A stretch of DNA of 64,000 nucleotides from JBBQXH01 sp963710975 (lineage in GTDB: Bacteria > Actinomycetota > Thermoleophilia > Gaiellales > Gaiellaceae): positions 682,001 through 746,000 of the forward strand of contig CAVQCG010000005.1 in NCBI GenBank assembly GCA_963710975.1. The letters are read 5' to 3'. The position numbers and the translations under genes were made by a program. How positions within the stretch are numbered: the first letter of the stretch is position 1; each line of letters begins with the position of its first letter. The notes beneath the pieces are model-generated. The model had not been told where the DNA came from and did no database searches. It was given only the letters and a program-made list of their open reading frames with translations. Shown piece after piece: positions 25,742-35,000 of the stretch.

Positions 25742-26008
25742 GTGCCGGTCGTCACGCTGCGCCCACCGCTGCGTGACCTCGCTGCGGGCAACGGCGAGGT
25801 TCGCGTCGAAGGAGCCTCCGTGGGCCAGGCGCTCGCGTACCTGGAGACAACACACCCGCCGATCCGCGGCTGGATCCTCGACGAGCACGGCCGGATCCGT
25901 CCGCATGTGAACGTCTTCCTCGAGGGCGAGCGCGCCCGTGAGAACACCGCCGTAGATGACGGCGCTGTGCTCCACGTCCTGTCTGCGATCTCGGGAGGTG
26001 TGCGATGA
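25742..26008 (+). CDS. MoaD/ThiS-like ubiquitin-fold protein
   Basis: 88 residues with a beta-grasp pattern: VTLRPPLRDLA, an Ala/Gly helix (SVGQALAYLE), VNVFLEGERARENTAVDDGAVLHVLSAISGG. Authentic sulfur carriers end exactly in Gly-Gly; here two residues (Val-Arg) follow the Gly-Gly, so direct adenylation by MoeB/ThiF would need trimming, or this is not a sulfur carrier. The stop overlaps the ATG of the Asp-box gene (ATGA). No molybdopterin or thiamine gene is nearby. GTG start, leaderless. Confidence 0.8.
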   Translation: MPVVTLRPPLRDLAAGNGEVRVEGASVGQALAYLETTHPPIRGWILDEHGRIRPHVNVFLEGERARENTAVDDGAVLHVLSAISGGVR

Positions 26009-27069
26009 CCGAGCTGCTCGTCGGCTCGAAGAAAGGCCTCTTCGTCCTCCGTGGCGAGCCCAGCGGGCCGTTCGCCGTCGTCCACCGCGCGTTCGCCGGC
26101 GAGGTCGTCGAGTACGCCATGCGTGACCGCCGCAGCGGCCGGTATCTCGCGAGCGTCACATCCGGCTTCTACGGGCCGCGTCTCATGCTCGCCGACAACC
26201 CGGCCGGAGAGTGGCGCCAGGCGACGGGACCGGTCTTCCCGGATGACGTGCCGGACGCCACCCTCGTACGGATCTGGGTGATCCGCGAGGCCGAGGAGCC
26301 CGGCGTGCTCTACGCGGGCACCGACCCAGCCGCCCTCTGGCGAAGCGATGACGGAGGCGAGTCGTGGCAGCTGAACCGCGGGCTGTGGGATGTTCCCACC
26401 CGCCCCGAGTGGAATCCCGGGGGCGGCGGCCTGTGCCTGCACACGGTTTGCACGTGGCCCGGTGAGCCGGATCGTCTCGCGGTCGCGATCTCCGCTGCGG
26501 GCGTCTGGCTCTCCGACGATCGCGGCGAGACGTGGCGGACCGGGTACGAGGGGCTGGTCCCGCGCTACCTTCCCGAAGACGCGCGGCAGGGGAGTCACGC
26601 GCTCTGCGTCCACAACGTGAACCGCGCCCCTCTCCGCCCGGAGCGCTTGTTCCTCCAGTTCCACGGCGGTGTCTACCGAAGCGACGACGGTGGCGAGTCG
26701 TGGGTCGACATCGCTGCGGGGCTCCCCGCGGACTTCGGATTTCCGCTCGTCGTCGACCCTGCCGATCCGGACAGCGCTTACGTCATTCCGCTGGTCGCGG
26801 ACGTCGACCGCGTGACCCCGGAAGGACGGCTGCGAGTCTACGAGACGCGTGACGCAGGAACGAGCTGGATTGCGCGCGGCGACGGCCTGCCCGCCGATCG
26901 GGCCTACCTGACGGTTTTGCGTCAGGCTTTCGACGGCCAGGGAGATCCGCTCGGGCTCTATTTCGGGGCGACGTCGGGAGACGTGTTTGGCTCGCCGGAT
27001 GGAGGAATGACCTGGTTCACGGCAGCGGCGCATCTGGCGCCGGTGACGTCGGTGCGGGTCAGCGGTTGA
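26005..27069 (+). CDS. Asp-box (BNR/sortilin-like) beta-propeller protein
   Basis: 354 residues, cytosolic (no signal peptide). Five Asp-box motifs of the S/T-x-D-x-G-x-T/S-W type are seen: SDDGGESW (~114), SDDRGETW (~170), SDDGGESW (~226), TRDAGTSW (~282), SPDGGMTW (~330). The ~55-residue spacing fits a six- to seven-bladed propeller. Such proteins are often annotated exo-alpha-sialidase, but sialidase catalytic residues are not evident and there is no export signal. The ATGA overlap with the MoaD-like gene and the TTGA overlap with the hydrolase indicate one operon. Confidence 0.85.
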   Translation: MTELLVGSKKGLFVLRGEPSGPFAVVHRAFAGEVVEYAMRDRRSGRYLASVTSGFYGPRLMLADNPAGEWRQATGPVFPDDVPDATLVRIWVIREAEEPGVLYAGTDPAALWRSDDGGESWQLNRGLWDVPTRPEWNPGGGGLCLHTVCTWPGEPDRLAVAISAAGVWLSDDRGETWRTGYEGLVPRYLPEDARQGSHALCVHNVNRAPLRPERLFLQFHGGVYRSDDGGESWVDIAAGLPADFGFPLVVDPADPDSAYVIPLVADVDRVTPEGRLRVYETRDAGTSWIARGDGLPADRAYLTVLRQAFDGQGDPLGLYFGATSGDVFGSPDGGMTWFTAAAHLAPVTSVRVSG

Positions 27070-27950
27070 GCAAGACCGCGCCCAGTGCCGTCAGGCTCGA
27101 CGACGACCGGGTGCTCTCCTACTGGGATCTCGGCGACCCGCACGGCACGCCGGTGCTCCTCTTCCACGGCTCACCGCAGGCGGCCAGCTGCTGGCTGTAC
27201 GCCGATCCCGTGGCCCGCGAGCTGGGGGTTCGTGCAGTCGCACCCGACCGCCCCGGCATCGGCCGCTCCACCATTGCTCCAGGCCGCCGCCTCGGCGACT
27301 GGCCGCGCGACGTCACGGCACTGGCCGACGCGCTGGAGATCGACTCCTTCGCCGTGCTTGGCTGGTCGGCCGGCGGGCCCTATGCACTTGCCTGCGGGGC
27401 CGCCCTGCCCGATCGGATCACCTCCGTCGGAATCGCCGCCGGCACGTGCCCGCTCGACTGGCCCGGGGCAACGGACGGGTTGAACCGGCAAGACGTTCGC
27501 CTCGTCCATCTCGTCATCCGGTCACCCCGGCTCGCCCGAGCCGCGCTGTCGTCAGCGGCCGCGGCCACCCGACTCAGCCCGCCGGTCGCGAGCAGGATCG
27601 CGCGGCACGCGCTGTCCATCCCGGAGCGCGGAAGCTGGCAGCGCCATGCGAGGGAGCTCGACGACATGCGCTTCTTCCTCGATGCCTTCCAGCAGGGCGC
27701 GGCGGGCGTCGCCGACGACTATCGCGTCTACAGCCAGCCGTGGGGCTTCGACGTCTCGGACGTGCGGATCCCCACCCACTTCTGGCACGGCGACGCAGAC
27801 TCGCTCGTCCCGCTCCGCCACGCGGAGCTTCTCTCGGCGCGAATTCCCGGTTCGGAGGTCACGGTGCTCGCCGACACCGGTCACCTGCTCGTCTACGACC
27901 ACCTCGGCGAGATGCTGCGGACGATCACGGCGTCACCCAGCGAAGCCTGA
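27066..27950 (+). CDS. Alpha/beta hydrolase
   Basis: 294 residues. The fold's key residues are visible: oxyanion loop LLFHGSPQAA (~32), nucleophile elbow GWSAGG (Ser ~100), acid in HGDADSLVP (~240) and catalytic His in DTGHLLVYD (~268). Substrate unknown; the sequence resembles the broad lipase/esterase/haloperoxidase group. The start is a TTG at 27066 overlapping the TGA of the Asp-box gene; no other start fits the fold as well. The end overlaps the convergent secreted-protein gene by 26 nt. Confidence 0.87.
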   Translation: MSKTAPSAVRLDDDRVLSYWDLGDPHGTPVLLFHGSPQAASCWLYADPVARELGVRAVAPDRPGIGRSTIAPGRRLGDWPRDVTALADALEIDSFAVLGWSAGGPYALACGAALPDRITSVGIAAGTCPLDWPGATDGLNRQDVRLVHLVIRSPRLARAALSSAAAATRLSPPVASRIARHALSIPERGSWQRHARELDDMRFFLDAFQQGAAGVADDYRVYSQPWGFDVSDVRIPTHFWHGDADSLVPLRHAELLSARIPGSEVTVLADTGHLLVYDHLGEMLRTITASPSEA

Positions 27951-28323
27951 CCGGCTTGGCCCCCCACGGGCAGTACCGCTTGACCGTCTCGATCCAGTAG
28001 GGGAGGTCCGAGTCGAGGTCGGACGGACGCCCGTCGCAGAGCTCGATCGTCGACTCGACGAGTCTCACGTTTCGCAGGTGCCAGCGATGCCCGGTGTTCA
28101 CCTGGGTCCCGCGATAGATGCGGCCGATCGGGATCCCCGCCGAGCTGTGGTCACGAATGGCCTGCTGTACGGCGGCGATATCCGACTGGCCGTTCAGATA
28201 GGTCCGGAAGGTCTCGCCGGTCACCTTCCACGTGACGACGGCCCGACGCTGGTTCGCGGCGAGCGAGGTCGAGGCGAGAGCAAGCGCTCCGACGAGGACG
28301 ACCACGGCGAGAGCACGACGCAC
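27925..28323 (-). CDS. Secreted BP74-like domain protein
   Basis: 132 residues. An N-terminal signal peptide (RRALAVVVLVGALALAS) precedes a single domain with FRTYLNGQ, IPIGRI, W-HL, and a C-terminal CDGRPSDLD...WIETVKRYCPWGAK block. That block matches what I know of the BP74 N-terminal domain family; the two Cys probably form a disulfide. Function unknown. GTG 28323 is leaderless with TAGGCT 6 nt upstream. Convergent with the hydrolase. Confidence 0.62.
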   Translation of the reverse strand: MRRALAVVVLVGALALASTSLAANQRRAVVTWKVTGETFRTYLNGQSDIAAVQQAIRDHSSAGIPIGRIYRGTQVNTGHRWHLRNVRLVESTIELCDGRPSDLDSDLPYWIETVKRYCPWGAKPVRLRWVTP

Positions 28324-28329
28324 GCTGCG

Positions 28330-28335
28330 AGCCTA
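28330..28335 (-). promoter_or_regulatory. Leaderless -10 (TAGGCT) of the BP74-like gene
   Basis: Minus-strand TAGGCT, 6 nt before GTG 28323, no SD. Confidence 0.5.
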
Positions 28336-28452
28336 CCGCGTTAACACCGGCTGAACCTCGCGTAACTGTGGGTTAACCGCCGTCAACCTGGCTGAACAGG
28401 CGCGCTGCTTGACTCATTCACTGACTGTCGTACCCGTCGAGAGGAGCGATCT
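28336..28452 (+). promoter_or_regulatory. Upstream region of the moxR operon with short repeats
   Basis: The gap holds two GTTAAC palindromes (~28340 and ~28372) and a repeated GGCTGAAC (~28350, ~28390), a pattern suggesting an operator. A TTGACT at 28409-28414 is a -35 candidate. GAGGAG just before GTG 28453 is a good SD, so this operon has a leader, unlike most neighbours. Confidence 0.4.
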
Positions 28453-29466
28453 GTGACCGAGAACGAGCCGACTCTGATCCGCGAGCCTGGCGCTGAATCG
28501 GCCCAGCTCGAGCGTGCACTGTTCGAGCTGAAGCGAGTTGTCGTCGGACAGGAACATGTGCTCGAGCGCGTTCTCGTCTGCCTTCTCGCCGGAGGCCACC
28601 TCCTGCTCGAAGGCGTGCCCGGCCTTGCGAAGACACTCACGGTGCGAACGCTCGCCGAGGTGTTCGGCGGAACGTTCCACCGCATTCAGTTCACGCCCGA
28701 CCTGGTCCCGTCGGACCTCGTCGGTACCCGCATCTACCGGCCCGGCGAGGGCGAGTTCGCAACCGAGCTCGGGCCGGTCTTCTGCAACTTCCTCCTCGCA
28801 GACGAGGTCAACCGTGCACCCGCCAAGGTGCAGTCGGCGCTCCTCGAAGTCATGCAGGAGCGACAGGTGACGATCGCCGGCACGACCTATCCCGTGCCCG
28901 CGCCGTTCCTCGTCCTCGCCACCCAGAACCCGATCGAGTCGGAAGGGACCTATCCCCTGCCCGAGGCGCAGCTCGACCGCTTCATGCTGAAGGTCGTCGT
29001 CGACTACCCGGAGTTCGCCGACGAGCTGACCGTCGTGCAACGCTCGCTGGCAGGAATCGCCGACGTCGAAGAGGTCGTGTCCGCGAATCAGCTTCTCGAG
29101 CTTCAGCAGGCCACGGCCAGGGTTTACGTCGATCCGGCGGTGAGCGCCTACGCCGTGCAGCTCGTCCTCGCCACGAGACGCCCGACCGAGCATGGGCTCG
29201 ACGAGCTCACGCGGCTCGTCGCCTACGGGGCGAGCCCGCGCGGCTCCATCGGCCTGATCCACGCAGCGCGAGCCCTGGCTCTCCTGCGCGGCCGCCGCTA
29301 CGCGCTCCCCCAGGACGTCGCCGAGCTCGCAAAGGACGTCCTGCGCCACAGGATCGTGCTCAGCTACGAAGCACTCGCCGAAGAGCGCACTGCCGACGAG
29401 ATCGTGACGGCAGTCCTCGGGGCCATCCAGATGCCGCGCATTGACCTGGCCCGAGAAGCAGCGTGA
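28453..29466 (+). CDS. moxR: MoxR family AAA+ ATPase
   Basis: 337 residues. It has a Walker A variant GVPGLAKT (~53-60), Walker B NFLLADEVNRAP (~112), sensor I ATQNPIESEGTYPLPEAQLDRF (~153-174) and the C-terminal lid. MoxR proteins work as chaperone-like partners for VWA-domain proteins, which are encoded directly downstream, so this is a standard MoxR-DUF58-VWA module. The start is GTG 28453 with SD GAGGAG 8 nt upstream. The stop overlaps the next gene (GTGA). Confidence 0.94.
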   Translation: MTENEPTLIREPGAESAQLERALFELKRVVVGQEHVLERVLVCLLAGGHLLLEGVPGLAKTLTVRTLAEVFGGTFHRIQFTPDLVPSDLVGTRIYRPGEGEFATELGPVFCNFLLADEVNRAPAKVQSALLEVMQERQVTIAGTTYPVPAPFLVLATQNPIESEGTYPLPEAQLDRFMLKVVVDYPEFADELTVVQRSLAGIADVEEVVSANQLLELQQATARVYVDPAVSAYAVQLVLATRRPTEHGLDELTRLVAYGASPRGSIGLIHAARALALLRGRRYALPQDVAELAKDVLRHRIVLSYEALAEERTADEIVTAVLGAIQMPRIDLAREAA

Positions 29467-30401
29467 GTAGAGGACTCACTGCCCTCGCGCCGCCACGCGG
29501 TCCGGCCGCGCCCGGCCCGGGCCCGATGCCCGAGGCACTCCTGCGCGCGCTCGACCTGACGGTGCGCCACCGCCTCGACGGGATGCTTCCCGGCGACGAC
29601 CGCTCGACCGCGCTCGGCATCGCGACCGAACTAGCCCAAGTTCGACTGTATGAGCCCGGAGACGACGCGCGGCGCATCGACTGGAACGTCACCGCCCGCA
29701 CCGGCGAGCCGCATGTCCGTGTCGACATCGCAGAGCGCGCGCTCACGACCTGGCTCGTGCTCGACGTCTCGCCGTCCATGCTCTTCGGAACCGCGGACCG
29801 GCGGAAAGCCGACGTCGCGGAGGGTGTCGCGCTGGCGATCGCCCACGTCGCACGACGATCGCGACGACCGCTCGGGGTTGCCACGTTCGGCGGGCCGGCT
29901 ACGACGCTCGCCAGGCCCTCCCAGGCAAGCACCGGTGTCGTCTCGCTGCTCGAGTCGTTGCGGCGAGAGCAGGCCGAGCGAGGGCTCCACGAGCCCTCCC
30001 TTGCCGACGCAGTCCGCACGACAGCACGCCTCGCGTCCAACCGATCGTTGCTCGTCGTGGTCTCGGACTTCCGCGGCCCGCGCTCATGGCGCCCCGCGCT
30101 GACGCGTGCCGCAGGCCGCCATCATGTGCTCGCCGTCGAGATCCGCGACCCACGAGAGCAGGAGCTTCCAGACGTCGGCGAGCTCTGGCTCGTAGATCCT
30201 GAGACGGGTCGCCAGCTTCGCGTCGACACGTCGAGCGGCAAGCTCCGAGCTCGCTTCGCCGAGAGCGCCGCGTCGGAGCGGCGTGACCTCGCGGCGGAGC
30301 TCCGCTCATGCCGGGCCGATCACGTCGTCCTCTCGACGTCCGGCGACTGGCTCCGGACGCTCGCGATCGCGCTGAGACGGCGCCTGCGAGGCCCGCGATG
30401 A
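29463..30401 (+). CDS. DUF58 (VWA-like) protein
   Basis: 312 residues. The DUF58 core is clear: RLYEPGDDARRIDWNVTAR (~60-78) followed by a VWA-like fold with the degenerate MIDAS DVSPSM (~99-104), and VVSDFRG (~198). No TM segments. In the MoxR module such proteins are thought to receive MoxR-driven remodelling, in envelope-stress or surface-complex assembly. GTG 29463 overlaps the moxR stop; the stop TGA overlaps the next ATG (ATGA), so translation is coupled throughout. Confidence 0.92.
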   Translation: MSRGLTALAPPRGPAAPGPGPMPEALLRALDLTVRHRLDGMLPGDDRSTALGIATELAQVRLYEPGDDARRIDWNVTARTGEPHVRVDIAERALTTWLVLDVSPSMLFGTADRRKADVAEGVALAIAHVARRSRRPLGVATFGGPATTLARPSQASTGVVSLLESLRREQAERGLHEPSLADAVRTTARLASNRSLLVVVSDFRGPRSWRPALTRAAGRHHVLAVEIRDPREQELPDVGELWLVDPETGRQLRVDTSSGKLRARFAESAASERRDLAAELRSCRADHVVLSTSGDWLRTLAIALRRRLRGPR

Positions 30402-31372
30402 CCTTCGCCTGGCCACTCGCCCTGCTCGGGCTTGCGCTCGTTCCGCTCCTGCTCGCCGCCTACCTGCTCGTCCAGCGCCGGCGCGCGAGATACGCAATGC
30501 GGTTCACGAACCTCGACCTGCTGGCGAACGTCGTCGACGCGACGCCTCGCTGGCGCCGTCACCTCCCGCCCGCCCTGTTCCTGCTCGCCCTCGTCGCTCT
30601 CGTCGTCGCAGTCGCACGACCGCAGGCGCTCCTGAAGACTCCTGAGGATCGTGCGGCCGTCGTTCTCGCGATGGACGTTTCGACGTCGATGGAGGCGACC
30701 GACGTGCAGCCGACCCGCCTCCAGGCCGCGCAGAAGGCGGCGGAGACGTTCCTCGACAACGCACCAGACGGCCTTCGCGTCGGACTTGTCTCGTTCTCCG
30801 GCCAGGCGCAGGTCCTGGTCGCCCCGACCGACGACCACGACCAGGTCCGGAACGCGCTGAGCCTGCTTCAGCCGAGCGGCGGAACCGCGATCGGCGACGC
30901 CATCGCGATCTCGTCGAATCTCGGCTCGGGAGATGGAACCACGTCGTTCGCGAGCGTGGGCCAGAAGTCCCCGCTCGTCGTCCTGCTCCTTTCGGACGGA
31001 TCGCCGTCACCTGACACGCTCGACCCGGCACAGGCAGCGCAGCAGGCCAAGGATCGGGGCGTCAAGGTCTTCACCGTCGCACTCGGCACCGACAGCGGAA
31101 CGGTCACCGTGGACGATGGTCTCGGCAACCAGCAGACCGTTCCCGTCCCGCCGGACCGCCAGACGCTCTCGCAAATCGCGAGCACGACCGGCGGAGAGTT
31201 CTTCGACGCGCCGACCGACTCGGCGCTCCAGAAGGTCTACGGGTCGCTCGGGTCCGACATCGCCTCGAAGACCGAGAAGCGCGACGTGAGCTTCGTGTTC
31301 GCCGGCGTCGGAGCGCTGCTGGTGCTCGCCGCGGGCGGCCTCTCTCTCGTCTGGTTCAACCGCCTGCCGTAG
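30398..31372 (+). CDS. Membrane VWA domain protein (BatA-like)
   Basis: 324 residues. TM helices at ~4-22 and ~58-76 flank a short loop; a VWA domain follows with an intact MIDAS (Asp93 in DVSTSM; a Thr in GGTAIGDAI; DGSPSPD), and a third TM near ~300-320 anchors the C-terminus. This is the BatA/aerotolerance-operon layout, with the metal-binding VWA domain outside the membrane. ATG 30398 overlaps the DUF58 stop. No BatB/C/D or transglutaminase gene follows; the stop abuts the convergent GST gene. Confidence 0.92.
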   Translation: MTFAWPLALLGLALVPLLLAAYLLVQRRRARYAMRFTNLDLLANVVDATPRWRRHLPPALFLLALVALVVAVARPQALLKTPEDRAAVVLAMDVSTSMEATDVQPTRLQAAQKAAETFLDNAPDGLRVGLVSFSGQAQVLVAPTDDHDQVRNALSLLQPSGGTAIGDAIAISSNLGSGDGTTSFASVGQKSPLVVLLLSDGSPSPDTLDPAQAAQQAKDRGVKVFTVALGTDSGTVTVDDGLGNQQTVPVPPDRQTLSQIASTTGGEFFDAPTDSALQKVYGSLGSDIASKTEKRDVSFVFAGVGALLVLAAGGLSLVWFNRLP

Positions 31373-32008
31373 TCAGATCCCCGTTTCCGGGGCGACGCCG
31401 TTTGCCCAGGCCGAGCGGCCGCAGACGGCGTCGCCCCAGCACTCGAGCCGCGGATAGCTCGCGAGCCCGTCGCCTGCCCGCCGGAACCGATGCAGCATCG
31501 GCGCAGCGGCCACGTCTGCGATGGTGAACCGACCGAGGCACGCCCACGGCTCCGGCCCGAGGAGCGACGAGACCGTCTCGAATCGCTTTCGCTGAGCCGC
31601 GAAGACCTCGGGAACCCGCTCGGGCTCCGGCTCCTCGGCGAAGATCCCCCGGCCCACGCGCAGGCCGTACGCGGCAGTCGAGACTTCGACGACCGCGGGG
31701 CGCAACTCGGAGATGATCCCGTCGAGAAGCCAGTCCAGGATCGCCCGCTCGCGTAGGTCGTTCGGATAGAGATCATCGCGGTTCTCACGGGCGGCGAGGT
31801 ACCGGAGGATCGCGACGGATTCCGCCATGTGGAAGTCGCCGTCGACGAGGGCGGGAACGCCACCCGCGGGGTTGACCTCGAGATGCCAGTCGGGTCGGAC
31901 GGGTGCGAGCTCCACGAGACGGCGCTCGTAGGGTAGAGCCAGCTCTGCGAGCAGGAAGCGCACCCGCTGAGCACAGAGCGACCGCGGGTTGTCGTGGACG
32001 ACGAGCAT
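31373..32008 (-). CDS. Glutathione S-transferase family protein
   Basis: 211 residues: an N-terminal thioredoxin fold (NPRSLCAQRVRFLLAE, GGVPALVDGDFHMAESVAILRYLA with the GSH-binding Glu-Ser) and an all-helical C-terminal domain (RFTIADVAAAPMLHRF). It probably conjugates or isomerises small electrophiles; actinobacteria often use mycothiol instead, so the thiol cofactor is uncertain. TACGGT lies 7 nt before ATG 32008. It starts divergently from the cyclase giant and ends immediately after the VWA stop. Confidence 0.88.
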   Translation of the reverse strand: MLVVHDNPRSLCAQRVRFLLAELALPYERRLVELAPVRPDWHLEVNPAGGVPALVDGDFHMAESVAILRYLAARENRDDLYPNDLRERAILDWLLDGIISELRPAVVEVSTAAYGLRVGRGIFAEEPEPERVPEVFAAQRKRFETVSSLLGPEPWACLGRFTIADVAAAPMLHRFRRAGDGLASYPRLECWGDAVCGRSAWANGVAPETGI

Positions 32009-32015
32009 CGGAACG

Positions 32016-32021
32016 ACCGTA
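32016..32021 (-). promoter_or_regulatory. Leaderless -10 (TACGGT) of the GST gene
   Basis: Minus-strand TACGGT, 7 nt before ATG 32008; no SD. Confidence 0.5.
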
Positions 32022-32034
32022 CCGTAGCCCGCTT

Positions 32035-32040
32035 TAGACT
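32035..32040 (+). promoter_or_regulatory. Leaderless -10 (TAGACT) of the sAC-like gene
   Basis: TAGACT, 6 nt before GTG 32047; the whole intergenic gap to the divergent GST gene is only 38 bp. Confidence 0.55.
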
Positions 32041-32046
32041 CGGGTC

Positions 32047-35000
32047 GTGGAAATCGTCGAGCAGTCGACTGCGTCCGAGCTGCTGAGGCCGTACGTCCCG
32101 CGCTTGCTCGTCGAGTGGCTCCTCGACGACGGTGAACGGCGCTGGCGGGCAGTCGACGGGACGCTCGCCTTCGTCGACATCTCGGGATTCACGACGATGA
32201 CCGAGCGCCTCGCCCGACGAGGCAAGGTCGGAGCCGAGGAGATCAGCGACACGCTGAACACCTGCTTCACGGAGCTCCTCTCCGTCGCGTACGACTACGG
32301 AGCGGGGCTCGTCAAGTGGGGCGGTGACGCGGTGCTCCTGCTCTTCGACGGTGAGGAACACGCGCCGCGTGCTGCGCGCGCAGCCGCGGGCATGCAGCGG
32401 ACGCTCCGCGCGATGGGACGCCTGCGCACCTCCGCAGGGCTCATCACTCTCAGGATGTCGGTCGGCATCCACTCCGGGCAGTTCTACTTCTTCCTCGCCG
32501 GGGATCGACACCGTGAGCTTGTGATCACGGGGACTGATGCCACCCAGACCGTTGCGATGGAGGCGATCGCGAACGCCGGGGAGGTGGTCGTCAGCCCCTC
32601 GACAGCCGCGTTGCTGAGGCCGTCCTCGGTGGGCACTCCAAGGGGGGACGGATTCCTGCTCGCTGCCGAGCCGCCGGTCGGCGTCCGGCGCGCCGTCCCC
32701 GTTCCTGACGTCGGCAGCCTCGACCTGGCTCTCTGCCTTCCCGAAGGAATTCGTGACCATCTTCTCGCCGACGCCGGCGACGCCGAGCATCGCCCGATCG
32801 CGACCGCGTTCATCGAGTTCCGCGGCACCGACGCGCTGCTCGAGCAACACGGGCCGGCGAGGGTCGCCGACGCACTCGACGAGCTCGTCTCGGTCGTTCA
32901 GGACGCGGTGCACCGCCACGAGGTCGTGTTCTCCGAGACCGACATCGCAGCCGACGGGGGGAAGATCCTGCTCATCGCTGGCGCTCCGCGGAGCGTTGGC
33001 GACGACGAGGAGCGCATGCTCCGCGCAGCGCGAGCCGTGATCGAACACGAGCTCACGCTTCCGGTCAGGATCGGCGTGAACTGCGGGCGGATCTTCTCCG
33101 GAGATTTCGGGCCTCCCTACCGCCGCACGTACTCGGTGAAAGGAGACGCGCTGAACACCGCGGCGCGGATCATGGGGAAGGCGGAGCTCGGGCAGGTACT
33201 CGCGACAGAAACCGTCCTCGCCCGCTCGCGCACGGAATTCCAGACGACGGCGGTGGGGCCGTTCGCCCTGAAGGGAAAGTCGGAGCCCGTGCAGGCGTAC
33301 GTCCTCGGGCCCACCCTCGGCCGCACGACGGCAAGCGCACGGACACCGCTCGTCGGACGTGAGCAGGAGATGACCGCACTGCTCGAGGCGCTCGAATCGG
33401 CGCGGAACGGCGAGGGCCGGCTCATCGAGCTGGTCGGCGAGCCCGGGATCGGCAAGTCGCGCCTTGTGGAGGAGCTCACCGCACAGGCGGGCAACGTCGC
33501 AGTGCTCACGGGAGCGTGCGAGCAATACGAGTCGTCGACACCGTACTTCCCGTTCCACCGGCTGATGCGCGGAGCGCTGGGCATCAGAGGAGAAGAGTCG
33601 ACGGCACGCGTCGTGCAGCGACTCCGCCGACGCGTCGACGCGGACGCTCCCGAGCTCACGCCCTGGTTGCCGCTCGTCGGTGCGCTCTTCGACGTCGAGC
33701 TATCCGAGACGCCCGAGGTCGCAAGTCTTGAGCCGCGCTTCCGGCGAACCCGACTCGAGGAGGTCGCCGCCGACCTCCTCGAACGCCTTCTGCCCGGGCC
33801 GGCACTGCTCGTCTTCGAGGACGTCCACTGGATGGACGAGGCGTCAGCCGACCTGCTCGCCTCCATCGCGAGAGACATCCGACAGCGACCCTGGGTCGTC
33901 CTTCCGACCCGTAGGGATGTGGACACAGGCTTCGTCGGCGCGCCGCTCCCCGGTGTGTCGGCCCTCCGGCCCGCGCCGCTCGACGACCGGCAGGCTCAGG
34001 CGCTCATCGAGGCCGGAACCCAGGCTGCTCCTCTCCCACTTCACGTGACGGCGACGCTCGCCCGGCGTGCAGGCGGGAACCCGCTTTTCCTGGCGGAGCT
34101 GGTCGCGGCCAGCCGGTCAGTCGGCGTCGAAGCGCTGCCTGATTCCATCGAGGCACTGCTCACCGTCCAGATCGACCGGCTCGCCCCGCGCGACCGGACG
34201 GTGCTGCGCTGCGCCTCGGTACTCGGCACGACCTTCGAGCAGGATCTTCTGCGAGCGTCGCTCGAAGGAGACCGTTATGCGCTCGACGACGGCGTCTGGG
34301 ACCGCCTCGGGGACTTCATCTCACGGGACCGCTCCGGGATCGCCCATTTCCGTCATGCGCTCGTCCGCGACGCCGCCTACGAAGGTCTCCCCTACCGGCG
34401 CCGGCTCGAGCTGCACGGCCGCGTCGGCGAGACGATCGAGCGCCTCAGCGGGTCGTCGCCCGAGGAGCACGCGGAGGTGCTCTCGCTGCATTTCCTGGAG
34501 GCCCAACGATTCGAGAAGGCCTGGACATACGCTCGAGGCGCGGGTGAGCACGCGCGCTCCGTCTACGCGAACGTCGATGCTGCACGCCTCTTCGAACGTG
34601 CGCTCCAGGCGGCGCGCCGGCTCGAGGGCATCGAGCAGGGTGACCTCGCCGAGGTGTGGGAAGCGCTCGGCGACGCGCGAGACAGGGCTGGCCTTCATGC
34701 CGCCGGAGCCGCGGCGTACCGCGCAGCGCGGCGTCTGCGAAGCGGGGACCCGCGCGCTGAGGCGTCGCTCTGCCTGAAGGAGGCCTGGATGCAAGACCGC
34801 CTCGGCAACTATCCGCAGGCGCTCCGCTGGCTCACGCGAGGGATGAAGGCGCTCGAGGGCACACCTGGACGCCAAGCGGCGGCAAAGCGGGCCGAGCTCC
34901 AGGTCTTCTACGGCGCCATTCGCCAGAGCCAGGGGCGGTCGGCCGCGGCAATAGGATGGTGCACGAAGGCAATCGGGGAGGCCGAGCGCGCGGGCGAGAA

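Noticed and set aside
26005..27069. Annotating the Asp-box protein as a sialidase
   Set aside because: Asp-boxes alone define the propeller fold, not activity; no signal peptide and no evident sialidase Arg triad or Tyr/Glu nucleophile pair.
31237..33558. 773-codon minus-strand open frame spanning VWA, GST and cyclase genes
   Set aside because: It crosses three clearly real genes in other frames and contains the GST only by frame coincidence at its end; no recognisable domains of its own.
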